Of a stretch of 22,645 nt of DNA, positions 1 to 7,130 are shown one piece after another. The position numbers were made by a program, and so were the translations under genes. Source of the DNA: Chloroflexota bacterium (GTDB lineage: Bacteria > Chloroflexota > Anaerolineae > UBA1429). The stretch covers positions 1 through 22,645 of the forward strand of contig JAAYXX010000138.1 in NCBI GenBank assembly GCA_012515695.1, read 5' to 3'. Each line of letters starts with the position of its first letter. Position 1 is the stretch's first letter. A model generated the notes under the pieces. That model ran no database searches, was not told the DNA's origin, and worked only from the letters and a program-made list of their open reading frames with translations.

Positions 1-1
1 C

Positions 2-661
2 CTGAGCCGCTTGCAAGAGGCGTTCTTCCGCAGTATGAAGTATGTTTCGCTGGCAGCCATTCCCATTGCGATTGTCACGATGGTGTTTGCCAAAGATTTC
101 ATGATTGTGGCGTATGGGCGCAAATGGGCGGATGCGGTGGTGCCGTTGCAGTGGTTGGCCGTGTATGGCCTGGCGCGGGCCGTTGCCGTCAACATGGGCA
201 ACGTGTTCAAGGCGGGCGGCAAGCCCAAGTGGCTGTTTGGCATCGCCACCGTGCGGCTGGTGGTTATGGCTGTGGGGCTTTACCCGGCGATTCATTTCGG
301 TGGGATCACGGGGGTGGCGGTCTTGTCGGCGGTGGTGTCGGTGCTGGACTTTGGGCTGAGCGTGGTCATGACTAACCGGGTGATTATGGCTTCCTGGAAA
401 CGCTATGCGCGCATTCTGCTGCCGATGCTGCTGGCCGCAATCGTGTCGGCCTTGCTCTGCCACGAGCTATATCTGGTGATCGAGCCAATCATTCACCCGT
501 TCATCGGCCTGCCTCTGTCGGGCGGGCTGGCGTTGCTGCTCTACCTGGGGGCCATGTACGCTTACGACGCCGATATTCGGCAGGTGGCGGCGCAGGTAGT
601 GCAGGGGATTGTGCGCGAGTTTCGCCGCCTGCGGGTGGCCCAGGGGCAGACCCGTGCGTAA
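2..661 (+). CDS. Wzx-type polysaccharide flippase, C-terminal part (5' end outside window)
   Basis: The frame is open from base 2 and ends at the TAA at 659-661, giving about 219 residues of a C-terminal half. Hydrophobic segments are visible near visible residues 15-30, 80-98, 100-120, 137-155 and 165-182. The stretch with YGRKWADAVVPLQWLA followed by a lone-helix pattern resembles the later helices of the MOP/MATE-like polysaccharide transporters (Wzx, TuaB). Family members move undecaprenyl-linked oligosaccharide from the cytoplasmic to the outer face of the membrane. It ends in a basic cytoplasmic tail. The next gene starts inside its last codons, so the two are probably translationally coupled. 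Assignment as a flippase rests on the membrane pattern and context because the N-terminal half is missing. Confidence 0.75.
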   Translation: MSRLQEAFFRSMKYVSLAAIPIAIVTMVFAKDFMIVAYGRKWADAVVPLQWLAVYGLARAVAVNMGNVFKAGGKPKWLFGIATVRLVVMAVGLYPAIHFGGITGVAVLSAVVSVLDFGLSVVMTNRVIMASWKRYARILLPMLLAAIVSALLCHELYLVIEPIIHPFIGLPLSGGLALLLYLGAMYAYDADIRQVAAQVVQGIVREFRRLRVAQGQTRA

Positions 662-1796
662 GCCGACTGTAGCAGGGGAGGGGTTGCGGGCCGCCGATTG
701 TTTGCGGGTCGCGATTATCTCGCGAGTCAAGCGCAACCCGTATGTGGATCTGCTGTGCGAGGGGTTGCGGCAGCCCGACCTGGCGCTTGCGCCGGAAGTG
801 GTGGACGGGTTCTCCCTGGGGTGGGTATGGCGCGAGCGTCGGCGCGTGGACGTGGTGCATATCCACTGGGCGGAACTGCTGTTCGTTTATCCCAGTTTGG
901 CGCGCAGCCTGAAGCGCTGGGTCTCGGTGATGCTGGGCGTGCTGCTGGCGCGGTTGGCGGGCATACGTTTGATCTACACGGTGCATAACCTGCAACAGCA
1001 CGAGGGGCAGCGGCCCACGCTGGCGCGGCTGGGCAATGCCGTTTTGTTTGCGCTGGCGCAGGGTGTGCATGTGCACGACCAGGACACCGCCGACCTGCTG
1101 GCGCGGCGCTGGCATCGGCGGCGGGGCGTGCGGGTGATTCCCCACGGGAACTATGCGACGGTATACCCCAACACCGTGACGCGAGAGGCGGCGCGGGAAA
1201 GGCTGGGCATCGCGCCGGAGGCGTTCGTGTACCTCTTTTTGGGGCGCATTCGCCCCTATAAAGGAGTCGAGGACTTGATCGCCGCTTTCCGGACCATGCC
1301 CGATCCGGACGCCGTTTTGCTGATAGCCGGGGAACTGCACGAGCCTGGATACGACCAGCAAATACGGCAATTAGCCGGAGACGATGGCCGCGTTCGCCTG
1401 CACCTGCGATTTGTCGCGGAGGATGATTTGCAGGTATATTTCAATTCCTGCGATGTGGTCGTGCTCCCCTATCGGCATGTGACCACATCGGGGGCGGCGT
1501 TCCTGGCCTTTACTTTTGGCGTGCCCATCATCGCGCCTGCGCTGGGTAGCTTTCTGGCGCTAGCGAGTCCGGCTGGGGAGCGGGGTATTCTGTACGACGC
1601 CGATCTGGCCGAGGGATTGACGGCGGCGCTGGGCGATGCTCGCGGACGCGATCTCTCGGCGATGCGGCGAGCCTGTGTGGCCTACATGGAGCAACTTGAC
1701 TGGCGGGTCATCGCCAGACAGCACGCGACGCTATACCGTGGGGACCTTGCCCACGGGGCGGCGTCAGGTGCTCATTATCAGGACAAGGAAGGGTGA
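654..1796 (+). CDS. GT4-type glycosyltransferase (GT-B fold)
   Basis: About 380 residues. It should transfer a sugar from a nucleotide donor to a lipid-linked glycan on the inner membrane face. The N-terminal Rossmann half contains the HIHWAELL and YTVHNLQQHEG stretches typical of this family. The C-terminal donor half opens with LFLGRIRPYKGVEDLI and ends with the TTSGAAFLAFTFGVPIIAP region, where the usual E-x7-E glutamates are replaced by small residues, as in some GumH-like subgroups. The GTG at 654 was chosen because AGGGG at 642-646 sits 7 bases upstream and it overlaps the flippase stop. A TTG at 702 would place the protein start right before RVAIISRVK, which is a more typical N-terminus, so the start is uncertain. 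Donor and linkage cannot be read from the sequence. Confidence 0.85.
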   Translation: MRKPTVAGEGLRAADCLRVAIISRVKRNPYVDLLCEGLRQPDLALAPEVVDGFSLGWVWRERRRVDVVHIHWAELLFVYPSLARSLKRWVSVMLGVLLARLAGIRLIYTVHNLQQHEGQRPTLARLGNAVLFALAQGVHVHDQDTADLLARRWHRRRGVRVIPHGNYATVYPNTVTREAARERLGIAPEAFVYLFLGRIRPYKGVEDLIAAFRTMPDPDAVLLIAGELHEPGYDQQIRQLAGDDGRVRLHLRFVAEDDLQVYFNSCDVVVLPYRHVTTSGAAFLAFTFGVPIIAPALGSFLALASPAGERGILYDADLAEGLTAALGDARGRDLSAMRRACVAYMEQLDWRVIARQHATLYRGDLAHGAASGAHYQDKEG

Positions 1797-1797
1797 G

Positions 1798-2508
1798 ATG
1801 AGGCTATCCGTGTTGATACCGGTCTATAATGAAGAGGCAGGGGTCGAAATCCTGCTGCGCCGGGTGGCCGCGGTAGATATCGACAAAGAGATCATTGTGG
1901 TTGATGACTGCTCGAATGACCGGACAGCCGAAATCTTGAACCACGTGAAGGATATCCCCGAATTGCGAGTGATCCGCCATCCGGTGAATCGGGGCAAGGG
2001 GGCAGCCATTCGCACGGCCATTCAGGCGGTGCAGGGCGACGCTGTGATTATCCAGGACGCTGATCTGGAGTACGACCCCCAGGATTACCCGGCGCTGCTG
2101 GAGCCGATTATCCAGGGCAAGGCGCAAGTGGTGTATGGCGTACGCGACTTTAGAGGGCAAAAGCTGCTGCTGCGACTGGGTAACAAGTTCCTCACCTTCC
2201 TCACGAACGTTATGTACGGGGTCCATATCCACGATATGGAGACCTGCTACAAGGTGATGCGGGCAGATATCGCCCGGCAGTTGGATATCGAATGCAACCG
2301 CTTTGACCTGGAACCCGAGATCACCGCCAAGGTCATCCGTATGGGGTATCAGATCTGCGAAGTGCCCATTTCCTACGACCCACGCGAGGAGAAAAAGCTG
2401 TCGCCGTGGAAAGACGGCCTGCCGGCGCTGCGGGCGCTATGGCGGTATCGCTACTGGGAGCCGGACGCGGCGGCGGACAGAGCATATCCCGTCTCGCTGC
2501 AAGAGTAG
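1798..2508 (+). CDS. GT2 family glycosyltransferase (DPM1/polyprenyl-phosphate sugar transferase-like)
   Basis: 236 residues, GT-A fold. The N-terminus SVLIPVYNEEAGVE, the VVDDCSNDRT nucleotide-binding loop and the metal-binding Q86-D87-A88-D89 motif are canonical for family GT2. The C-terminal pattern METCYKVMRADI, then FDLEPEITAKVIRMGYQICEVPISYDPRE, matches the dolichol-phosphate mannosyltransferase-like branch; here EKKLSPWKDG stands where GKKI.W.DG is usual. No membrane segment follows, so this is the soluble single-domain form. It may make a polyprenyl-phosphate sugar donor or add a sugar to the repeat unit. The ATG at 1798 lies one base after the preceding stop with AAGGAAGGG upstream; the frame is open further 5' but that part overlaps the previous gene. 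The gene closes the first packed block, with a 175-base gap after it. Confidence 0.88.
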   Translation: MRLSVLIPVYNEEAGVEILLRRVAAVDIDKEIIVVDDCSNDRTAEILNHVKDIPELRVIRHPVNRGKGAAIRTAIQAVQGDAVIIQDADLEYDPQDYPALLEPIIQGKAQVVYGVRDFRGQKLLLRLGNKFLTFLTNVMYGVHIHDMETCYKVMRADIARQLDIECNRFDLEPEITAKVIRMGYQICEVPISYDPREEKKLSPWKDGLPALRALWRYRYWEPDAAADRAYPVSLQE

Positions 2509-2561
2509 GCGCGGCGGTGGGAGGGCTGCGGCCTGGGGCTGAGGGCTACTGCCCGTTCTGC

Positions 2562-2650
2562 ATAGCAGTTGGTTGATGAAAAGCGCATAGAATGAAAAGG
2601 TTGTCATCTCTTCGGGGACCGGGTTCATACATTTTTCATCGGACTGCTAT
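2562..2650. repeat. 89-bp imperfect inverted repeat, MITE-like or operator-like
   Basis: The outer arms ATAGCAGT (2562-2569) and ACTGCTAT (2643-2650) are exact reverse complements. The inner arms GATGAAAA (2575-2582) and TTTTCATC (2633-2640) are also exact reverse complements, so about 16 of the 18-21 bases of each end pair, separated only by unequal 5- and 2-base spacers. TA dinucleotides at 2563-2564 and 2648-2649 flank GCAGT...ACTGC, which fits insertion at TA but could be chance. A similar single arm occurs at 20965-20983. It could be a miniature inverted-repeat element or a regulatory palindrome. The right arm overlaps the proposed -10 box of the next gene. Confidence 0.45.
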
Positions 2651-2653
2651 ACA
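2624..2653 (+). promoter_or_regulatory. Candidate sigma-70-type promoter for the 2684 gene
   Basis: TTCATA (2624-2629), an 18-base spacer and TATACA (2648-2653) lie 31 bases before the start of the next gene, in the first real gap of the operon. A TTGTCA at 2601-2606 is a closer -35 match but has no good -10 box at proper spacing. The -10 box overlaps the right arm of the inverted repeat. This is a consensus match by eye only. Confidence 0.35.
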
Positions 2654-2683
2654 CTGAGGCCATCATCATAGAAAGGTTTGCCT

Positions 2684-3874
2684 GTGTTGCGCGGAAGGGG
2701 CATTCTCTGCTTCGCGCCGGACCCCTGGGAGGCGTTGTGGCGCAATCGCCACCAGCTTTTGTCGGTGCTGGCCGAGCAGAACCAGGTGATCTATGTTGAG
2801 CCACGGCCATACCTGCGGTCGGTGGTTCAGCAAGTCCGGAGCGGTCAGCTCTTTCACGGGCGGCGCGCTCCCCGCCTGGTTACGGTGCAAGCCGGTCTGC
2901 ATGTGTATCGCCCGCCACTGTACGCTCCCCTGACTGGCCGCGAACCCCTGCGCTTACTGACGGACGCTTTGCGTAAGGCTTCCCTGTGCCGTGCCATGCG
3001 GCAGGTGGGGATGGACCGGCCCATCCTGTGGCTGTTTCGCCCGGACATGGACGACGTGCCGGGGCGCTATGGGGAATGTCTGTTGATCTACCATATTGTG
3101 GACGAGTATACCGGCTATGCGGACGTGGACCCGGCGCGGGTGGACGAGATTCGCCGACGCGAGCGGGCGCTCATCGCCAGGGCGGACCTGGTACTGGTGA
3201 CCTCGCGGGGGCTGTTGGAGAGCAAGGGGGGCACAAACCCCAACACCCATTGGGTTCCCAACGGGGTGGATTACGAGCGGTTTGCCGCCGCCGCTCGCGA
3301 GCAGGTAGACCCGCCAGAATTGCTCGGCGTGCCGCGCCCGCGCATTGGGTATGTGGGCGCGCTCAACGACAAGATTGACACCGGCCTGCTGTTGCAGGTG
3401 GCCGACGCCTATCCGCAAGCGGCGCTGGTGTTGGTGGGGCCGGTGCAAATGCTGGCGGCGGATGCGCGGCGCGAGATGGACGCCCTGCGCGAGCGGCCCA
3501 ACGTGCGGGTCGTGGGGCAGGTTCCGGGGCAACGGGTGGCCGAGTTCACCGCCGCCTGTGATGTGGGGCTGTTGCCCTATCGCCAGAATGCGTGGACGCA
3601 GAACATCCACCCGCTCAAGATGTACGAGTATCTGGCTTGTGGGCTGCCGGTGGTAGCGACGGATATCCCCGCCGTGCGCGAGGAGCAGGCAGTGATCCGC
3701 ATTGTAGGGGATGGGGCGGCGTTTGTGGACGCTATCGGCGCTGCGTTGGCTGAACAGGACGAGGCGCTACGGACGGAACGCCAGGCGCGAGCAGCGCGCA
3801 ATACCTGGCGGGATCGAGTCGAGCGGATTTCCGCGTTGATTGAAGCGACATTACGAAAGAGGGGTGTGGCGTGA
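2684..3874 (+). CDS. Glycosyltransferase, TuaH-like (GT-B, GT4-related)
   Basis: 396 residues. The N-terminus GILCFAPDPWEALWRNRHQLL followed by QVIYVEPRPYL is characteristic of the TuaH-like branch of GT-B glycosyltransferases, which act on teichuronic acid and related surface glycans. The middle has LLIYHIVDEYTGYADVD and the VPNGVDYERF hinge. The donor half has RIGYVGALNDKID and ends with QNIHPLKMYEYLACGLPVVAT, with E315 as the conserved acidic residue. The GTG at 2684 is preferred because GAAAGG at 2671-2676 is 7 bases upstream; a TTG at 2678 is too close to that site. It is the first gene after a gap with a candidate promoter, and its stop overlaps the next start (GTGA). Its sugar specificity is unknown. 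Confidence 0.85.
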   Translation: MLRGRGILCFAPDPWEALWRNRHQLLSVLAEQNQVIYVEPRPYLRSVVQQVRSGQLFHGRRAPRLVTVQAGLHVYRPPLYAPLTGREPLRLLTDALRKASLCRAMRQVGMDRPILWLFRPDMDDVPGRYGECLLIYHIVDEYTGYADVDPARVDEIRRRERALIARADLVLVTSRGLLESKGGTNPNTHWVPNGVDYERFAAAAREQVDPPELLGVPRPRIGYVGALNDKIDTGLLLQVADAYPQAALVLVGPVQMLAADARREMDALRERPNVRVVGQVPGQRVAEFTAACDVGLLPYRQNAWTQNIHPLKMYEYLACGLPVVATDIPAVREEQAVIRIVGDGAAFVDAIGAALAEQDEALRTERQARAARNTWRDRVERISALIEATLRKRGVA

Positions 3875-4674
3875 CAACGACAGTTCACTCCAGATTGGTT
3901 CAATCCCAGGGGGCGGCTTCCTTCCCTCGCCAGAGTCAGGGCGATGCCTCGGATGGAGCCGCGAGCGGCAGCCATTGGGCCGGTTATCTGAAGCAGTTGG
4001 CCGTTCATACATTTGGGGCCCGGCTAGACGCCAGGGCGCAGGAGCGGGCGCTGTGCGTCCTATCGGGGATGCAAGTGCAGCGCAGTGATCGTATTCTGAA
4101 CTTGCGTTGTGGTCTGGGGTATGACGCGTTCACCCTGGGCACGCAATATCAGGCACACGTGGACGCCATTGATACCGACGCGCAAAAGATCGAACTGGCG
4201 CGCCAGGTGCGGCAAAAGGCAGGCTTGCGCAATGTGGGGTTGCACCACGCCCAGGATTTGCCCTTGCGCTTTCTGGCCGAGTGCTATGACAAGGTGCTGG
4301 TCAGCGAGCCGGTGACGGCTGAACTCTTGACGGAGAGGCTACTCGGCGAGATCAACCGGGTGCTGGTTCCGGGGGGGACGTTGGTGCTGGTGGTGGCCGC
4401 GGATGGCGACTCGCAGCGTGTCCTGGAGGAATTGCGATCCGCCTGTGGTAAAATGGGGTTCGACGTGGTCGGTACCGAGCATCGCTCTGAGCGTTCCGCT
4501 GCCCTGCGGCAGCAGCAGGCGAACGAGGGGGCCTCGTTGCGCCCCCTGTTGGTGCAATTGGAGACGGGCGCGGGGAGCGCGTCGGACGGCGAAGAGCTGA
4601 TCGTCACCTTCCGCAAGGTACGGCGACACAGCTACCACGCGGGGAACGGTTGCTCGGACCGGAAGCAGGAGTAG
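3871..4674 (+). CDS. Class I SAM-dependent methyltransferase-like protein with degenerate motif I
   Basis: 267 residues. A Rossmann-type methyltransferase core starts near residue 70. The motif I position reads I75-L-N-L-R-C-G81-L-G83, where the family usually has an acidic residue and glycine (LDLGCGxG); the acidic residue is Asn77 and the first glycine is Arg79. Motif II (DAIDTDAQKIELAR), the motif III-like HHAQDLPLRF and the late LVPGGTLVLVVAAD strand are recognisable. The GTG start overlaps the preceding stop and has GAGGGG at 3859-3864. The first 55 residues and the last 25 look like low-complexity or unstructured extensions. It may methylate a sugar of the glycan, or it may be a catalytically weakened member. 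The substrate cannot be told. Confidence 0.72.
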   Translation: MTTTVHSRLVQSQGAASFPRQSQGDASDGAASGSHWAGYLKQLAVHTFGARLDARAQERALCVLSGMQVQRSDRILNLRCGLGYDAFTLGTQYQAHVDAIDTDAQKIELARQVRQKAGLRNVGLHHAQDLPLRFLAECYDKVLVSEPVTAELLTERLLGEINRVLVPGGTLVLVVAADGDSQRVLEELRSACGKMGFDVVGTEHRSERSAALRQQQANEGASLRPLLVQLETGAGSASDGEELIVTFRKVRRHSYHAGNGCSDRKQE

Positions 4675-4677
4675 CCC

Positions 4678-5892
4678 ATGCAAGCGGCAGCAGACTTTAT
4701 CGTATATCTGAACATCATTCGCAAGCGCCTGTGGCTGACGGCGCTGCTGTTCCTGGTGACGGTGGGCGTCATCCTGGCGGTGACCATTACGGCCAAGCCC
4801 GTATACCGCGCCTCGGTGCGGTTGCAGGTGTTGGCCACCGACCGCTCGGACGTGTCCCTCTTTTCGACCTATCGCTCTAGCACTATCGACGAGATCACCC
4901 AGGCGCAGAATGATTTCATTCGCGCCCTGAAAAGCGGGTTTGTGGCCTGGAAGACCATCGCCGACCTGAACCTGGACATTGGCGCGCTGGATCTGGTCAA
5001 CAGCCTGACCTTTGCGGTGGAGGGGGATTTCATCCTGGTGACGGCCGAGTCGGACGACCCCGGAACTGCCGAGGCCATCGCCACCACGCAGGTGAACAAC
5101 GCCCTGGCGAACTATCGCGAGGTGCGTGCTACCCCTTCGCGGGTGCTGCGGGAGTTTGTCTCGGGGTTGCTGGAGCAAGAGAGGGAGAACATGCTCAAGG
5201 CCGAGGAGGCTGTGCTCGAGTTCAAGCGCACGCATGGCCTCGAGTCGGTGGAGCGTGAGACGCTGGCTTTGCAGGAGATGGTCCGCAGCCTGAAGCTGGA
5301 GCGAGACCGGACGGTCATCGAACTGGACCGCAATGACACCTTTGCCCAAGTCTACCGAGAACAGCAGCAAGCAGCGCAGGCCAAGGCAAACGAGATTGCC
5401 GCGTCTGCTGCCGATGCCGATGCTTCGGGCTCGCTCAGGTTCTATCAGGATTTGGCCCGCCAACATGAGGCCAGGGCGCTGGATTACGAGGCCACCCGCG
5501 AAGGCTATGAGCGCAGCCTGGAGATTTACGATCAGATGATCGAGGATCGTACCGAGGAAATGCGTAACTTGCTCACGCTCGGCGTCAAGTTCAACGCATT
5601 GGAACGGGACCTCTCCAGGGCGACGAGTAACTATAACTTTTTGTGGGATCGGGAGAACGAGGCGCGACTGAAGCAGTTGCAGGCGGAGGAACTGGGCTAT
5701 ATCCAGATCATTGAACCGGCCCGCAAGCCAGATGAGCCAGTGCCGTCCAAGACCATGCAGTGGGTGATGGTGGGCGGCGTGGTGAGCATCCTGGTCGGGT
5801 TCCTGCTCTCGTTCGTGATCGAGTTCCTGGGAGCGGTGGGCCGGGCGGCCCGGCAGCAGCCCGAGCAGCGGCCGGAGATTCAACCCCGGTGA
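4678..5892 (+). CDS. Wzz-type polysaccharide co-polymerase (chain length determinant)
   Basis: 404 residues. The N-terminal helix at about residues 17-38 is followed by KPVYRASVRLQV, the usual Wzz entry into the extracytoplasmic domain. Residues about 155-340 are strongly charged and heptad-like (EQERENMLKAEEAVLEFK), consistent with a long coiled coil. A proline-rich stretch, EPARKPDEPVPSK at about 346-358, precedes the second membrane helix (about 361-385), which is the PCP signature. The protein ends about 20 residues later, so there is no attached tyrosine-kinase (BY-kinase) domain, and no separate kinase is in view. Such proteins set the length of Wzy-made polymers. AGGAG at 4667-4671 lies 6 bases before the ATG. 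The next gene starts at the stop codon. Confidence 0.85.
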   Translation: MQAAADFIVYLNIIRKRLWLTALLFLVTVGVILAVTITAKPVYRASVRLQVLATDRSDVSLFSTYRSSTIDEITQAQNDFIRALKSGFVAWKTIADLNLDIGALDLVNSLTFAVEGDFILVTAESDDPGTAEAIATTQVNNALANYREVRATPSRVLREFVSGLLEQERENMLKAEEAVLEFKRTHGLESVERETLALQEMVRSLKLERDRTVIELDRNDTFAQVYREQQQAAQAKANEIAASAADADASGSLRFYQDLARQHEARALDYEATREGYERSLEIYDQMIEDRTEEMRNLLTLGVKFNALERDLSRATSNYNFLWDRENEARLKQLQAEELGYIQIIEPARKPDEPVPSKTMQWVMVGGVVSILVGFLLSFVIEFLGAVGRAARQQPEQRPEIQPR

Positions 5893-7130
5893 TGGCATCT
5901 GCCCAGCGCGTGCTCTATGTGGACCTGGCTCCCGCCGTGGGCGGGTCGGTCATCAGCCTGTACTATCTGGTCAAGGGGCTGGACCGCCGACGGTACGAGC
6001 CGCATGTGCTGCTGCGCGCAAGCAACCCCTATGTGGCCCGCTTTCGCGCCCTGGATGTGCCGGTGGTGACGATCCCCGGCGGGGCGAGTGGCCCCGCCTA
6101 TCAGGATGGCCGGGCAGTCGCGTCGGTGCGGGGCAGCCGTTTGGTCCATCGCCTGAAAAGCAGTATGCTAGGGGAGCGGGTGGTGCATCTGGCCGGGTTC
6201 TATGCGCGGCAGGTTCCCCGCGTGCTGCGAGATGCGCGGGCGATTGGCCAACACATGGCCGCCATCAGGCCCGCGCTGGTACACCTGAACGACACCGTCG
6301 GCGTCAGTCGGGCGGGGGTGCTGGCCGCCCGGCGGCTGCGGTTGCCCGCGATCTGCCATCTGCGGGCGCTGGACGAGCGCAACCATTTCGACCGATGGCT
6401 GTCGCGCTCGCTGGCGGGGTATGTGTGCATCTCGCACGCCGTGGACGCCCACCAGCGCACGCTGGGCGGGCGGGTCGAGCCGAGTTGGGTGGTCTATAAC
6501 GGCCTCGATCTGGCGGACATGGATCAGCCTGTGGATGCCGCCGAGGTGCGCGCCGAGTTGGGGTTGGGCCGCGACGACGAGGTAGTGGGCTGTGTCGGGC
6601 GGCTGGTCGAGTGGAAAGGGCAGCGCGTGTTCCTGGAGGCGCTGGCCCGGCTGACCACCGACCATCCCCGGCTGCGGGGGCTGATTGTCGGCGGGGCGGA
6701 GGCCAATGGAGCGGCCTACGCGCAGGAATTGGCAGAGCTAACCCACACGCTGGGGCTGGATGAGGTCATTCGCTTTACCGGCTTTCGCAAGGACGTGCCC
6801 CGCGTGTTGCGGGCGATGGACGTAATGGTACACGCCTCTAGCTCGCCGGAACCGTTCGGGCGGGTGCTGATCGAGGGGATGGCTGCCGGGGTGCTCGTGA
6901 TTGGGACAGACGCCGGGGCGGTGCCCGAGATAATCGAGGACGGCGCGACGGGGCTGTTGGTCCCGCCGGGGGATGCCGCCGCGATGGCCGGAGCGATTGC
7001 CCGCGCCCTGGGCGACCCCGAACAGCGGCAGCGGTGGGTTCGCGCTGCGCGGCAGGTCGTTGAGCAGCGATTTACCATGCAAGCCTATGTGTCTGGCATA
7101 GAACGTGTCTATAAGGATATCCTGCGTTGA
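5892..7130 (+). CDS. GT4 family glycosyltransferase
   Basis: 412 residues, full GT-B fold. The N-terminal half begins VLYVDLAPAVGGSVISLYYLVKGL, with the glycine-rich loop of GT4 enzymes, and contains HLNDTVGVSRAG and ICHLRALDERN. The donor half begins VGCVGRLVEWKGQRVFLEAL and carries the complete E-x7-E motif as E320 (EPFGRVLIE) to E328, expected to contact the nucleotide-sugar. A retaining mechanism is usual for this family. The ATG at 5892 shares its first base with the preceding TGA; the frame is open upstream to 5760 but that overlaps the Wzz-like gene. The stop overlaps the following TTG start. The donor sugar is not predictable. Confidence 0.9.
   Translation: MASAQRVLYVDLAPAVGGSVISLYYLVKGLDRRRYEPHVLLRASNPYVARFRALDVPVVTIPGGASGPAYQDGRAVASVRGSRLVHRLKSSMLGERVVHLAGFYARQVPRVLRDARAIGQHMAAIRPALVHLNDTVGVSRAGVLAARRLRLPAICHLRALDERNHFDRWLSRSLAGYVCISHAVDAHQRTLGGRVEPSWVVYNGLDLADMDQPVDAAEVRAELGLGRDDEVVGCVGRLVEWKGQRVFLEALARLTTDHPRLRGLIVGGAEANGAAYAQELAELTHTLGLDEVIRFTGFRKDVPRVLRAMDVMVHASSSPEPFGRVLIEGMAAGVLVIGTDAGAVPEIIEDGATGLLVPPGDAAAMAGAIARALGDPEQRQRWVRAARQVVEQRFTMQAYVSGIERVYKDILR

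Noticed and set aside
1636..1797. 5' extension of the GT2 frame into the previous gene
   Set aside because: The added residues do not resemble the family, and the ATG at 1798 has a ribosome binding site and gives the canonical SVLIPVYNEE start. The same reasoning excludes the extensions at 5760, 16134, 18651 and 19472.
4339..5898. Long minus-strand open frame (519 codons) opposite the Wzz-like gene
   Set aside because: It lies antisense to two well-supported genes, its translation is rich in His, Gln, Arg and Pro with no recognisable domain, and GC-rich codon bias readily leaves such frames free of stops.
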